Source: Bacteroidota bacterium (lineage in GTDB: Bacteria > Bacteroidota > Bacteroidia > Cytophagales > Cyclobacteriaceae). From it: 64,000 nt of DNA. Position numbers and translations under genes: made by a program. Position 1 is the first letter of the stretch. The number at the start of each line of letters is the position of its first letter. The stretch is taken from the NCBI GenBank assembly GCA_023417065.1, contig JAEZGH010000163.1, forward strand, positions 62,001-126,000, in the 5' to 3' direction. Of this stretch, positions 26,215-35,949 are shown piece after piece. The notes under the pieces were generated by a model. That model did not search any database. It saw nothing but the letters and a program-made list of their open reading frames with translations, and was not told the origin of the DNA.

Positions 26215-27569
26215 GTAAGAGGATCGTCATATTGGGTGCAGGTGAAAGCGGAACCGGAGCAGCGTTGCTCGCGGCGAAGAAAGGTTTTGACGTCTTTGTT
26301 TCAGAAAGTGGTACGATCAGGGACAAGTACCGCGACGAACTTCGTCAAAGCGGTATTGCCTTTGAACAAGGAAAGCATTCCGATGATCTGATCCTCAACG
26401 CCGATGTTATTATTAAAAGCCCCGGAATTCCCGAGAAGGCGGAGATAATCAAGAAAGTTCGGGCTGCAGGGATTGAGGTTATTGACGAGCTGGAGTTCGC
26501 ATATCAATACCTCGCTGGTAAAATCATCGCCATTACCGGTACCAACGGAAAGACTACAACAACGCTGCTGACGTATCATTTGTTGAAGAGCGCCGGCGTG
26601 AAAGTCGCGCTGGCCGGAAATGTCGGCCAGAGCCTTGCACGGCAAATCATTGACCATGATTTCGACTGGTACGTAATTGAAGTGAGCAGTTTCCAGCTTG
26701 ATGGCTGGAAGAGGCTGCGCCCGGAGATCGGCATTCTGTTGAATATCACACCAGATCACCTGGATCGGTATAATTATGAAATGAAGAATTATGTCGATTC
26801 CAAGTTCAGGCTGGTGCAATCCATGACCGAGGATCAATATTTCATTTATTATGCTGACGATGCCGTGATCGCCCGTGAACTGCAGTCAATAGCATTAGCT
26901 CCCCGTGAGCTGAAGATTTCGCTGCGGCCGGATTCGGATGCGCCGGTGAAGTACGATGGCACTCGTATGGCTTTTGCGCTTAACCAAGCCTTTGACATTA
27001 CACAGGAAGAGACGACGTTGAAGGGGCCTCATAACCTGATCAACACGATGGCGGCCGTGTCGGCAGCCTTCCTAGCAGGGGTTAACCTCGCAGCTATCCG
27101 GGAAGGGCTGAAGACTTTTCGCAATGCGCCCCATCGCCTTGAGTCTGTCGCGATCATCAACGGCGTCGAATTTGTCAATGATTCCAAAGCGACAAACGTT
27201 GACTCAGTGGTATACGCATTAGGTAGTTACGAGGGACCGCTGGTCTGGATCGCAGGTGGTGTCGATAAAGGAAACGATTACTCTATAATAATGGAGGCAG
27301 TGCGGCAAAAAGTAAAAGCCCTTATCTGCCTGGGAAAGGAGAATGATAAACTCCGCAACGCATTTTCGGGTGCTGTACCGAAAATCGAGGAGACGCAAAG
27401 TGTAAAAGAACTTGTGCGTATAGCGTTGAAGCTGGCAAGCCCTGGCGATATAGTACTGCTAAGTCCGGCGTGTGCAAGTTTCGATTTATTTAAGAATTAT
27501 GAAGACCGCGGTGATCAGTTCAGAGCCGCCGCGCTGGAGCTGAAGAAAGAGGTGGAAAGTGCTAACTAA
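26211..27569 (+). CDS. murD: UDP-N-acetylmuramoyl-L-alanine:D-glutamate ligase MurD
   Basis: MurD adds D-glutamate to UDP-MurNAc-L-Ala. The 452-residue product has the N-terminal Rossmann motif VILGAGESGTGAALLA, the ATP loop ITGTNGKTTTTLL and NITPDHLDRYNYEM. NDSKATNVDS, the MurD signature of the C-terminal domain, is also present. It starts in the last codons of mraY and is followed 3 bases later by ftsW. Confidence 0.97.
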   Translation: MSKRIVILGAGESGTGAALLAAKKGFDVFVSESGTIRDKYRDELRQSGIAFEQGKHSDDLILNADVIIKSPGIPEKAEIIKKVRAAGIEVIDELEFAYQYLAGKIIAITGTNGKTTTTLLTYHLLKSAGVKVALAGNVGQSLARQIIDHDFDWYVIEVSSFQLDGWKRLRPEIGILLNITPDHLDRYNYEMKNYVDSKFRLVQSMTEDQYFIYYADDAVIARELQSIALAPRELKISLRPDSDAPVKYDGTRMAFALNQAFDITQEETTLKGPHNLINTMAAVSAAFLAGVNLAAIREGLKTFRNAPHRLESVAIINGVEFVNDSKATNVDSVVYALGSYEGPLVWIAGGVDKGNDYSIIMEAVRQKVKALICLGKENDKLRNAFSGAVPKIEETQSVKELVRIALKLASPGDIVLLSPACASFDLFKNYEDRGDQFRAAALELKKEVESAN

Positions 27570-27572
27570 TTA

Positions 27573-28775
27573 ATGAAGGGAACGATGTTGCTTAAAGTAA
27601 AAACATGGGCCGATAAAAACCTGCACGGAGACAAGGTGATCTGGGCAGTGGTGTTTGCCCTTTCGCTGATCAGTATTCTGGTGGTATACAGTTCAATAGG
27701 TACGCTCGCGTTTAAGAGATCAGCGAGCCCTGAGCAATTGCTTATCAAACATACGTTCCATGTTCTGATCGGATTGACGGCCATGTGGTTTGCTCATCGC
27801 CTCGATTATCGGTACTATTCACGTCTGTCGAGGATCGGCCTCTGGGTCAGCATTCCCCTGCTGATCTACACATTTACCAATGGAACTACCGTCAACGATG
27901 CGGCGCGCTGGATTCAAGTTCCGATCGTTGGATCGTTCCAGCCTTCGGATTTTGCGAGTCTTTGCCTTATTGTGAACCTCGCCAGCATGCTATCCAAAAG
28001 ACAGCAGAACATTCACGACATTAAAGAGTCGCTGATTCCCATTCTGTTTTGGTGCGGAATGATATGTGGACTGATTGCGCTTACCAACATGTCGACGGCG
28101 ATCCTTCTGCTTGCGACCTGTTTACTGATCATGTTCATTGGGCGCGTACCGATGAAATACCTTGTGATGCTGGTTTTTGTTGGCTTGCTTTTCGGGGCAC
28201 TTGCGTTCAAGTTCGGGATGCGCGGAGGTACGATGGTGTCGCGCGTAAATGATTACATCGAATTTGTTCAGGGCGACAAAGAACCTCAGTTCCAGGCAAA
28301 ACACGGTCTGATCGCAATAGCAACGGGCGGTGTATTCGGTAAGGGACCTGGAAACAGTGACCAACGAAACATCCTGCCGAACCCATTCGCGGATTTCATT
28401 TTTGCAATTCTTATTGAAGAATACGGCCTCGTTGGCGGCGTCATCGTGCTGATGTTGTACCTGACGTTGCTCCATCGGGGAATGAAAGCTGCATATAACA
28501 GTGAAAGAGCGTTTGGCGGACTACTTTCCGCAGGATTGTGCTTCGACATCGTCTGTCAGGCCATGATCAATATGGGGGTAGTCGTAGGGTTGGGCCCGGT
28601 GACGGGGCAGCCACTTCCGTTAATATCTATGGGTGGTACTTCGATGGTGTTTACCGGACTTGCACTTGGCATCGTGCTTAGCGTAAGCCGTGGTGAACAG
28701 GATCAGACATGGGGTGAGAAGACTGGTTACGAAGGCAGGAACAAAACAATGACAACGGCGAAAGCCGCAGCCTGA
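27573..28775 (+). CDS. ftsW: SEDS peptidoglycan glycosyltransferase FtsW
   Basis: FtsW polymerises lipid II at the septum as a partner of FtsI. The 400-residue SEDS protein has about ten membrane segments. The conserved ILVVYSS near the N-terminus, GSFQPSDFASLCLI, and EYGLVGG followed by GLGPVTGQPLPLISMGGTSM are typical. It could be confused with RodA, but the position in the division cluster supports FtsW. murG begins at the base after its stop codon. Confidence 0.94.
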   Translation: MKGTMLLKVKTWADKNLHGDKVIWAVVFALSLISILVVYSSIGTLAFKRSASPEQLLIKHTFHVLIGLTAMWFAHRLDYRYYSRLSRIGLWVSIPLLIYTFTNGTTVNDAARWIQVPIVGSFQPSDFASLCLIVNLASMLSKRQQNIHDIKESLIPILFWCGMICGLIALTNMSTAILLLATCLLIMFIGRVPMKYLVMLVFVGLLFGALAFKFGMRGGTMVSRVNDYIEFVQGDKEPQFQAKHGLIAIATGGVFGKGPGNSDQRNILPNPFADFIFAILIEEYGLVGGVIVLMLYLTLLHRGMKAAYNSERAFGGLLSAGLCFDIVCQAMINMGVVVGLGPVTGQPLPLISMGGTSMVFTGLALGIVLSVSRGEQDQTWGEKTGYEGRNKTMTTAKAAA

Positions 28776-29885
28776 TTGGAAACTAAGAAAACATATCGCC
28801 TTATCATCAGTGGTGGTGGAACGGGAGGTCACATCTTTCCGGCTATAGCCATTGCCAATGAGTTCAGAGAACGCCATCCCGCTGCGGATATCCTGTTCGT
28901 TGGAGCTGAAGGTCGTATGGAGATGACTCGCGTACCTGATGCCGGATATAAAATTGTGGGTCTGTGGATCAGTGGACTTCAACGCAGGCTTACCTTTTCA
29001 AACCTGCTTTTTCCATTGAAGGTGCTGGTTAGTTTTTTCAAGGCCCGGAAGATTGTTCGTGAATTCAAACCCGATGCAGTGATCGGAACCGGTGGCTATG
29101 CAAGTGGACCTATCATGATGGCGGCTACATCGGCAGGTGTTCCGACACTCATTCAGGAACAAAATTCATTCGCCGGCCTGACGAACAAGCAAGTTGCAGG
29201 AAAAGTCAGTCGCATATGCGTGGCCTATGAAGGGATGGAACGATACTTCCCTAAAGACAAGATTGTGATCACGGGCAATCCGGTGAGGAAGGATATTCTC
29301 AGTACGCGTGAAAAGCGGGACAGGGCGCTGGCGCATTTCGGGTTTTCTGCCGACGCACGTACGCTGCTCATTGTAGGCGGAAGCCTTGGAGCAAGGACGA
29401 TAAATGAAAGTATTATCAATGGCATCGAAAAACTTCAGGATGCTCAGATTCAGGTAATCTGGCAAACGGGAAAGGGTTACTTCGAAGCCTACAAAGCTCG
29501 TCTCGCGCGGGTGGATCTGACCAGGATCCGTGTGCAGGATTTTGTGAAGGAGATGGATCTCGCATACGCCGCAGCAGATGTGGCGATTTCCCGCTCCGGC
29601 GCAATTGCGGTTTCCGAACTGTGTATCGCCGGGAAACCATGCATTCTGGTTCCGTCGCCGAATGTAGCTGAAGACCATCAGACAAAAAATGCAATGGCCC
29701 TGGTCTCAAAGAACGCAGCCATCATGGTAAAGGATGTCGAAGCGGAAGAAAAACTGGTCGACGAAGCATTGAAGCTGATTTTCGATGAGGTGCGCTGCAG
29801 CCAACTTGAGGCGAACATTTTGGCACTGGCCCGCCCGGAGGCGACGAAAGACATTGTTAATGAAATTGAGAAACTTATCAGGTGA
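28776..29885 (+). CDS. murG: UDP-GlcNAc:lipid I N-acetylglucosaminyltransferase MurG
   Basis: MurG makes lipid II on the cytoplasmic face of the membrane. The 369-residue GT-B protein has the diagnostic ISGGGTGGHIFPAIAIA, GTGGYASGPIMMAA and LIQEQNSFAGLTNK, plus the C-terminal SRSGAIAVSELCIAGKP. The start codon is a TTG directly abutting the ftsW stop. It gives METKKTYRL just before the first glycine loop, so a later start is impossible. It overlaps murC by 4 bases (GTGA). Confidence 0.96.
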   Translation: METKKTYRLIISGGGTGGHIFPAIAIANEFRERHPAADILFVGAEGRMEMTRVPDAGYKIVGLWISGLQRRLTFSNLLFPLKVLVSFFKARKIVREFKPDAVIGTGGYASGPIMMAATSAGVPTLIQEQNSFAGLTNKQVAGKVSRICVAYEGMERYFPKDKIVITGNPVRKDILSTREKRDRALAHFGFSADARTLLIVGGSLGARTINESIINGIEKLQDAQIQVIWQTGKGYFEAYKARLARVDLTRIRVQDFVKEMDLAYAAADVAISRSGAIAVSELCIAGKPCILVPSPNVAEDHQTKNAMALVSKNAAIMVKDVEAEEKLVDEALKLIFDEVRCSQLEANILALARPEATKDIVNEIEKLIR

Positions 29886-31273
29886 GTATAGAACAATACG
29901 ATAACGTTTATTTTCTCGGCATCGGAGGTATTGGCATGAGTGCTCTTGCCCGGTGGTTCAGGAAGAAGGGATTGCGCGTCTCAGGTTACGACAAAACAGA
30001 GACGGCATTGACGAAGGACCTGAGTCGCGAGGGAATTGATGTGCACTTTGCTGACTCAGTGGAGAGCATTCCGTCATACGTGCTTGAAGATGTTGCCAGG
30101 ACACTCGTTGTCTATACGCCTGCGATCCCGCCGAATCATCAGGAATATCGTCATCTGAAAGAGAAGGGTTATACTATCCTGAAACGGTCTCAGGTTTTGG
30201 GATTGATCACCGAGGGATTCCGGACAATAGCGGTTGCCGGTACTCACGGCAAAACCACCACCTCATCGATGGTGGCGCATATCCTGTTCACCGCAGGCAA
30301 AGACATGGTTGCATTCCTGGGAGGGTTGACGTCCAACTATGGTTCTAACCTGGTGATGCAAGGCGAGGTAGACGAAAATACACTGGTTGTAGTTGAGGCC
30401 GATGAGTTTGACCGGTCGTTCCTTACGCTGCATCCTTCGGTTGCCATCGTCACGTCCGCCGATGCGGATCACCTCGATATCTACGGAGATCATTCCAATG
30501 TATTGAATTCATTCCGTGATTTTATCGGGCAGATCAATGATGGTGGGGCATTGGTAATTCACGAATCAGTTGCCGACCTCGGATCGGAGGCCGGTCATAT
30601 AACACAATATCATTACAGCATGAGCCGGGGACAATTTTTTGCCGGCAACATTACCGCAAGGAGCGGATTTTTTGAGTTCGACCTCCACGGTTTCGGAGAG
30701 GCTGAACATATCAGGCTCGGCGTCCCTGGATTTCATAACATTGAGAACGCAGTGGCAGCTTCGGTAGCCACTTCGTTGTGTGGCGTATCACTTCGTGACA
30801 TCAAGCGCGCACTCGAAACTTTTTCTGGTGTAAAAAGACGATTTGAGTTTGTTCTTAAAGGGGAACATGTGATTTTTGTAGACGATTACGCACACCACCC
30901 CAAAGAGATCGAAGCGTTTTTGAAATCCATGAAGTCGATGTATCCGAGAAGAAAGGTAACTGCTATCTTCCAGCCGCACCTTTATTCCCGCACGCGCGAT
31001 TTCGCCGACGGTTTTGCCGAAAGCCTCAGCCTCGCTGATGAAGTAGTACTCCTCGATATCTATCCTGCAAGGGAACTTCCTATTCCTGGTGTTGATTCAA
31101 ATATGGTATTCCGGAACATTACTAGTGCCTCGAAAATGATGTGCACAAAAAATGGTCTGATGGAAACGCTTGAAGGAATTGATGTAGATGTCCTCGTGAC
31201 GATCGGAGCTGGTGATATCGATACCTTTGTTGAACCTATTAAACAAATGCTGATCAGGCGCTATGAAGCTTAA
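29882..31273 (+). CDS. murC: UDP-N-acetylmuramate:L-alanine ligase MurC
   Basis: MurC adds the first amino acid of the stem peptide. The 463-residue product has the nucleotide-binding N-terminus VYFLGIGGIGMSALARWF, the ATP loop VAGTHGKTTTSSM and DEFDRSFL. The C-terminal VDDYAHHPKEI and FQPHLYSRTRDF motifs are the MurC signature. The start is a GTG overlapping the end of murG. Confidence 0.97.
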   Translation: MSIEQYDNVYFLGIGGIGMSALARWFRKKGLRVSGYDKTETALTKDLSREGIDVHFADSVESIPSYVLEDVARTLVVYTPAIPPNHQEYRHLKEKGYTILKRSQVLGLITEGFRTIAVAGTHGKTTTSSMVAHILFTAGKDMVAFLGGLTSNYGSNLVMQGEVDENTLVVVEADEFDRSFLTLHPSVAIVTSADADHLDIYGDHSNVLNSFRDFIGQINDGGALVIHESVADLGSEAGHITQYHYSMSRGQFFAGNITARSGFFEFDLHGFGEAEHIRLGVPGFHNIENAVAASVATSLCGVSLRDIKRALETFSGVKRRFEFVLKGEHVIFVDDYAHHPKEIEAFLKSMKSMYPRRKVTAIFQPHLYSRTRDFADGFAESLSLADEVVLLDIYPARELPIPGVDSNMVFRNITSASKMMCTKNGLMETLEGIDVDVLVTIGAGDIDTFVEPIKQMLIRRYEA

Positions 31274-32027
31274 GTTTAATGTAAAACGTGAGCTCAAAAT
31301 TGTTGCCGCCCTTTTGGTGGTGCTGGTCTTCATTGCCTTTACGGAACGCAAGCACGAAGAATTTGCGATCAGGGATGTTGTCGTGAAAATTGAAAACGGA
31401 GTTGATAACCATTTTCTGGACGAGTCGGACGTACTGGGCCTGATGCGGGTCGATGTCGAAAACATCCGTGGTGCAAAAACATCCGACATAAACCTCAAGG
31501 CGATAGAGGCGAAGATTAAAAAGGATCCTTTTATCAAACAGGCAGACCTGTACACGGATCTCAAAGGGAATCTTATCGCCAGCATTGCATTGCGGCGGCC
31601 CATAGCCAGAATCATCCGCGCCGATGGTCCTGACGGGTACATCGCCGAAGACGGAACCGTTATGCCGGTATCCGAAAAGTTTACGGCACGCGTTCTCCTG
31701 ATCAGCGGGGCGTACACCAGGAAGATTCTGGAGCAGTCGAATATCAATTCTACCGAGGAGGGCGCCGAATTACTGAAACTGATCAGGGTGTTGAAGGAGG
31801 ATGACTTCTGGAGTGCCCAGATCGCGCAAATGGATATTGACGCGAAGGGCAGACTGACATTGTTCCCTCAGGTCGGTGACGAGCGCATCGAGTTTGGGCG
31901 GACTGATAACCAGTCGGCCAAGCTGAAGAAGCTTAAAATATATTATAAGGAAATTGTTCCGAAGGCAGGATGGAATAAATACAAGCGCGTGAGCCTGCAG
32001 TACGACGGACAAATAGTAGCCGAATAG
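31263..32027 (+). CDS. ftsQ: FtsQ/DivIB-like cell division protein
   Basis: This bitopic division protein is a partner of FtsL and FtsB. The 254-residue product has a short basic N-terminus, one membrane segment (IVAALLVVLVFIAFT) and a periplasmic POTRA-like part, in which DINLKAIEAKIKKDPFIKQA and the LRRPIARI block are recognisable. Identity in this family is low, but the position between murC and ftsA fits. It overlaps murC by 11 bases. Confidence 0.9.
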   Translation: MKLKFNVKRELKIVAALLVVLVFIAFTERKHEEFAIRDVVVKIENGVDNHFLDESDVLGLMRVDVENIRGAKTSDINLKAIEAKIKKDPFIKQADLYTDLKGNLIASIALRRPIARIIRADGPDGYIAEDGTVMPVSEKFTARVLLISGAYTRKILEQSNINSTEEGAELLKLIRVLKEDDFWSAQIAQMDIDAKGRLTLFPQVGDERIEFGRTDNQSAKLKKLKIYYKEIVPKAGWNKYKRVSLQYDGQIVAE

Positions 32028-32079
32028 TAATTAATCAGCGAACCCGGAAATTAACAACCACTCAAATTATCATACAACC

Positions 32080-33390
32080 ATGGAACAGGAGAAAATAGTA
32101 GTAGGTCTTGACATTGGTACAACAAAGATCTGTGCCATTGTTGGACGTAAGAACGAGTTCGGCAAACTTGAAGTCCTCGGGATGGGCAAGGCGGAATCGG
32201 AAGGGGTCGTTAAAGGAATCGTTTTTAATATAGACAAGACCGTATATGCAATCGAAAAGGCAATCAGAGAAGCCGGCGATCAGGCGGGTATCGATATCGG
32301 AGTGGTAAACGTAGGTATCGCAGGACAGCATATCCGGAGTTTCATCCAACATGGTGGTATTACACGGTCTTCAAAAGAAGACGAAATCACGGTAGACGAC
32401 GTGGAGCGTCTGACGCAGGACATGTATCGCATGGTGGTTCCTCCTGGCAGCCAGATCATTCACGTGATGCCGCAGGACTACATGGTTGACTATGAAGACG
32501 GCATCAAAGAACCCGTGGGGATGTCGGGCGTAAGACTTGAAGCTGATTTCCATATTATCACCGCCCAGACCAACGCGATCAACAACGTTAACAAATGTAT
32601 CCGTCGTGCGGGACTGGAGATTCAGGATCTGATTCTTGAACCGCTGGCGTCCAGCCTGGCCGTGTTGAATGACGAAGAAAAGGAAGCCGGAATCTGCCTT
32701 ATCGACATCGGTGGGGGTACAACAGATATTGCTATTTTCTATGATAACATCATCCGCCATACAGCGGTGATCCCATTTGGTGGTAACATTGTAACCAATG
32801 ATATCAAGCAGGGTCTTATGGTGCTGCCTCAGCAGGCTGAACAACTGAAGACCCGGTTTGGAAAGGCTATTTCGGAAGAGGCTAGTCCGAATGAAATCGT
32901 TTCTATCCCCGGTATCAGAAACCGGTCTGCGAAGGAGATTAGTGTCAAGAATCTTTCCAATATCATCCAGGCGCGGATGGAAGAAATTATTGAAATGGCG
33001 CACGCTGAAATTATTGCCTCCGGTTTTGAAAACCGTCTGGCAGGTGGGATCGTGATCACCGGTGGTGGTGCCCAGCTTAGCTGTCTCAAACAACTGGTCG
33101 AATACATGACCGGAATGGATACTCGTATAGGCTTCCCGAACGAGCACCTCGGGAAGAGTAAGATAGAACAGGTGAAGAGCCCTATGTATGCAACAGCAGT
33201 GGGACTTGTATTGGCAGGATTCAAGTCTCTCGATGAACGCGAAGACCGTTACCGTGAAGCCCGTGAAATCGCGCGACCGGTTGCCAAGGTTAAGAAACCC
33301 AGCATCTCGTCGAAGAATTTCTTCCATGACATTCTCACCAAGACGAAAAATTTGCTGAAAGAAGATCTTGAAGGAAGGAACGAATATTAA
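32080..33390 (+). CDS. ftsA: Cell division protein FtsA
   Basis: FtsA is the actin-like protein that tethers FtsZ to the membrane. The 436-residue product has VVGLDIGTTKICAIVG (phosphate loop 1), the SHS2 region and the second phosphate loop IDIGGGTTDIAIF. The adenosine motif is GIVITGGGAQL. The C-terminus (KTKNLLKEDLE) could form the amphipathic targeting helix. It starts 52 bases after ftsQ. Confidence 0.97.
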   Translation: MEQEKIVVGLDIGTTKICAIVGRKNEFGKLEVLGMGKAESEGVVKGIVFNIDKTVYAIEKAIREAGDQAGIDIGVVNVGIAGQHIRSFIQHGGITRSSKEDEITVDDVERLTQDMYRMVVPPGSQIIHVMPQDYMVDYEDGIKEPVGMSGVRLEADFHIITAQTNAINNVNKCIRRAGLEIQDLILEPLASSLAVLNDEEKEAGICLIDIGGGTTDIAIFYDNIIRHTAVIPFGGNIVTNDIKQGLMVLPQQAEQLKTRFGKAISEEASPNEIVSIPGIRNRSAKEISVKNLSNIIQARMEEIIEMAHAEIIASGFENRLAGGIVITGGGAQLSCLKQLVEYMTGMDTRIGFPNEHLGKSKIEQVKSPMYATAVGLVLAGFKSLDEREDRYREAREIARPVAKVKKPSISSKNFFHDILTKTKNLLKEDLEGRNEY

Positions 33391-33502
33391 GCTTGCCCAT
33401 TAAACCCAATCGGAGGATCAGTCGAAGATGAACAGAACATGTCTATTGTCTTGAGTCGAGCATCTTGATCAAAATTGTAAACAACCACTAAATTAAATAT
33501 CT

Positions 33503-35086
33503 ATGTTTGAAACCGGATCTTACAAATTCGAAGTCCCCAAACACAGCCAGCACAAATCGATCATTAAGGTAATTGGTGTTGGTGGAGGCGGAAGCAACGC
33601 AGTCAACCACATGTACAAGCAAGGCATTAAAGATGTCGAGTTTGTGGTCTGTAATACCGATAATCAGGCGCTCAACGGAAGCCCTATTCCCAACAAGCTT
33701 CAGATTGGAGCCAACCTGACGGAAGGGTTAGGCTGCGGAGCGAATCCTGAAGTAGGCAAGAACGCCGCTCTTGAAAGTAAAGAGCAGATCCGGGAAATGC
33801 TCACAGGTACAAAAATGGTTTTTGTTACCGCCGGAATGGGTGGGGGTACAGGAACTGGTGCTGCACCTGTAATTGCAAAGATTGCCAAAGATATGGATAT
33901 CCTCACCGTGGGTATCGTAACGGCGCCCTTCGCTTTTGAAGGAAAGAAAAAGATGGCGCAAGCCGAACTGGGGATCGATGCCCTTCGCGCCAACTGCGAT
34001 ACGGTGATCGTTATCCTCAACGACAAGCTGCGCGAAATCTTCGGCAACCTGTCTATTCACCAGGCATTCGCACAGGCTGACAATATACTCACGACGGCGG
34101 CAAAAGGAATTGCTGAAATCATCACCCTTGCCGGATATGTGAACGTCGACTTCCAGGATGTCAGGACCGTGATGCTCAACGCAGGTGCTGCAGTGATGGG
34201 ATCAGCTGAAACAAGAGGGGAGAACCGTGCGAAGAAGGCTGCGGAAGGTGCGTTAGCTTCTCCGTTGCTCGACAACCGCGATATCATGGGTGCGAAGAAG
34301 ATCCTTCTTTCGATCATCAGCGGTGTCGAAGCCGAACTTCAGATGGACGAACTCACAGAGATAACAGAATACATCCAGGAACAGGCCGGCGACGAAGCCG
34401 AAATGATCTTCGGTCACGGTGTTGATCCGGATCTCGGCGACCGCATCCGCGTAACTGTTATTGCGACAGGATTCAACAACAGTGAACTCAAGGCAGCAAG
34501 CATAGCTGAGAAGAAAGTTGAAGAGAAGAAGGTGCACAACCTTGAGCGTTCTCAGGGATGGTTGTTCCAACCTGATGTTCACGCGGTGAACAATTCGGTA
34601 AATGAATTCACTCCGCGTGAAGTGGAACTGAAAAAACCTGAGCCCAAACCTGAAATCAAAGAAGAAACCTCTGCACCGAGAGAGATTCATTTCTCAGGAC
34701 CATTTACGCGGGTTGAACCGGTTAAGGCCGAGAATGACGAGGATGAAGGCGATGAAAGTCTCTTTAATGAAGACGACTTCGACTCTACCGGAGAGCGCTA
34801 TGGTGATCAGGTGATCAACGAAGACGGCATGATGGAGCTTCGCTCAACAAAACAACGCCTCCAGCAACAGGCTGAAGAACGCAAAGAAAAGATAAAGCAG
34901 GCGCGCAAAAGTGAAATGACGAAGGAGGAGTTCAATGAGAAGTGGTCACTTCCTGCTTACCTCCGCAGAGGAGTGAAGATGCAGGACGTTCCGCATTCAT
35001 CTGAAACATTTATTTCAAAGTATAATCTGAACGATGATAACAATATCCTGGGGAACAACAAGTTTCTCCATGATAATGTAGACTGA
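33503..35086 (+). CDS. ftsZ: Cell division GTPase FtsZ
   Basis: FtsZ is the tubulin-like GTPase that forms the division ring. The G-box GMGGGTGTGAAPVIAKIA and the N-terminal VIGVGGGGSNAVNHM are intact, and the synergy region follows. The 527-residue protein is long: after residue ~330 comes a charged, low-complexity linker (KKPEPKPEIKEETSAPRE and later EDDFDSTGERYGD), then a helical segment. SLPAYLRRGVKM matches the conserved C-terminal tail that binds FtsA. It lies 112 bases after ftsA, a gap without a clear promoter match. Confidence 0.97.
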   Translation: MFETGSYKFEVPKHSQHKSIIKVIGVGGGGSNAVNHMYKQGIKDVEFVVCNTDNQALNGSPIPNKLQIGANLTEGLGCGANPEVGKNAALESKEQIREMLTGTKMVFVTAGMGGGTGTGAAPVIAKIAKDMDILTVGIVTAPFAFEGKKKMAQAELGIDALRANCDTVIVILNDKLREIFGNLSIHQAFAQADNILTTAAKGIAEIITLAGYVNVDFQDVRTVMLNAGAAVMGSAETRGENRAKKAAEGALASPLLDNRDIMGAKKILLSIISGVEAELQMDELTEITEYIQEQAGDEAEMIFGHGVDPDLGDRIRVTVIATGFNNSELKAASIAEKKVEEKKVHNLERSQGWLFQPDVHAVNNSVNEFTPREVELKKPEPKPEIKEETSAPREIHFSGPFTRVEPVKAENDEDEGDESLFNEDDFDSTGERYGDQVINEDGMMELRSTKQRLQQQAEERKEKIKQARKSEMTKEEFNEKWSLPAYLRRGVKMQDVPHSSETFISKYNLNDDNNILGNNKFLHDNVD

Positions 35087-35244
35087 TGATTTGAAATCAT
35101 GCCGATGAATTTCGCATGATAAAGATATGGTAGCTCCGGCGCGACTGGCCATTTACTCCATTCGTAGTGGTTGTTGGTTGTAAATACTTTTTGCCGGTGC
35201 CGGAGTACCAATTTTTTTAGGAAAAGTGGCCGCGCAATTTTTTG

Positions 35245-35261
35245 CTCTTTATTATAAAGAG
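35245..35261. repeat. AT-rich inverted repeat downstream of ftsZ
   Basis: CTCTTTAT and ATAAAGAG flank one T. Five-base GCGCA/TGCGC arms lie further out. The 328-base gap between ftsZ and the next gene holds this repeat and the terminator below. I see nothing else in it. Confidence 0.45.
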
Positions 35262-35272
35262 TGCGCATGGTA

Positions 35273-35310
35273 AATACCGGGTGTTGACCACATCCGGTAT
35301 TTTTTATTTT
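35273..35310 (+). terminator. Intrinsic terminator of the dcw/ftsZ transcript
   Basis: AATACCGG (35273-35280) pairs with CCGGTATT (35294-35301), with an inner GTG/CAC extension, followed by a T-rich tract at 35300-35310. It lies about 190 bases after the ftsZ stop codon. Confidence 0.8.
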
Positions 35311-35414
35311 ATCCTTCGAAAAGCGCGCGTTTTTCCCGGTTTTTCCTGTCTCCGAAACCCGTATTAAATTCTGGCCCTTTTCTTGTTTTAGATGGTATAC
35401 TAATCCGTCGAACT

Positions 35415-35822
35415 ATGAAAAAACTGGCTTTTTTCCTGATTCTTGCGGCTACACTTAGTTCCTGCTACATATACGAGGAGGACGTTAGACCGCGGTACGA
35501 CCACAGAGATCGTTTTACAGGGTATTTTGAGGTGGAAGAATACAGTAAGACATATCGCGAAGTTGTCTATTATAATATGTATATCTCGAGAAGTGGATAT
35601 GACGGCGACGAAGTGACCCTGCGCGACTTCTACGCCGAAGGCACTCACTTCGTCGCATATATCAGCGGCGACAGGATCGATATCCCCCGGCAGGTGTCCA
35701 ACGGCTACGAAGTTCAGGGATCGGGATATGTCAGCGCAGGCAAATTATACCTCAACTACCGCGCTTTTGACCTTTATGGCGACTCCTTTGTAAACTACTG
35801 CGAAGCCACGGCTTTCCGTTGA
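35415..35822 (+). CDS. Small lipoprotein, unknown function
   Basis: The 135-residue product starts MKKLAFFLILAATLSSC, a clean lipoprotein signal peptide (Cys17). The mature part is tyrosine-rich and looks like a small beta-sandwich or barrel (FTGYFEVEEYSKTYREVVYY, YEVQGSGYVSAGKLYLNY). I do not recognise a named family. It stands alone between two terminators and is followed by the large hybrid regulator on the same strand. Confidence 0.75.
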   Translation: MKKLAFFLILAATLSSCYIYEEDVRPRYDHRDRFTGYFEVEEYSKTYREVVYYNMYISRSGYDGDEVTLRDFYAEGTHFVAYISGDRIDIPRQVSNGYEVQGSGYVSAGKLYLNYRAFDLYGDSFVNYCEATAFR

Positions 35823-35830
35823 TTCAATTT

Positions 35831-35857
35831 AGGGAGGATGACGAGTCCTCCCTTTTT
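35831..35857 (+). terminator. Intrinsic terminator after the small lipoprotein
   Basis: AGGGAGGA (35831-35838) pairs with TCCTCCCT (35846-35853) around a 7-base loop, followed by T5. Confidence 0.88.
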
Positions 35858-35949
35858 ATTTCCCCTTCCCCAGCGTAACTCCTTTTTTATTAACTTGATA
35901 GCCGGTATAATTACGATTGATCCACCGCAAAATCTGTTAATTCTCCGGA

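Noticed and set aside
31097..31747. A 216-residue open frame antisense to murC and ftsQ
   Set aside because: Ser/Arg-rich shadow of two well-supported overlapping genes.
32371..33327. A 318-residue open frame antisense to ftsA
   Set aside because: It lies entirely inside ftsA on the other strand. Its composition (many His, Arg, Asn) matches reversed coding sequence, and it has no recognisable domain.
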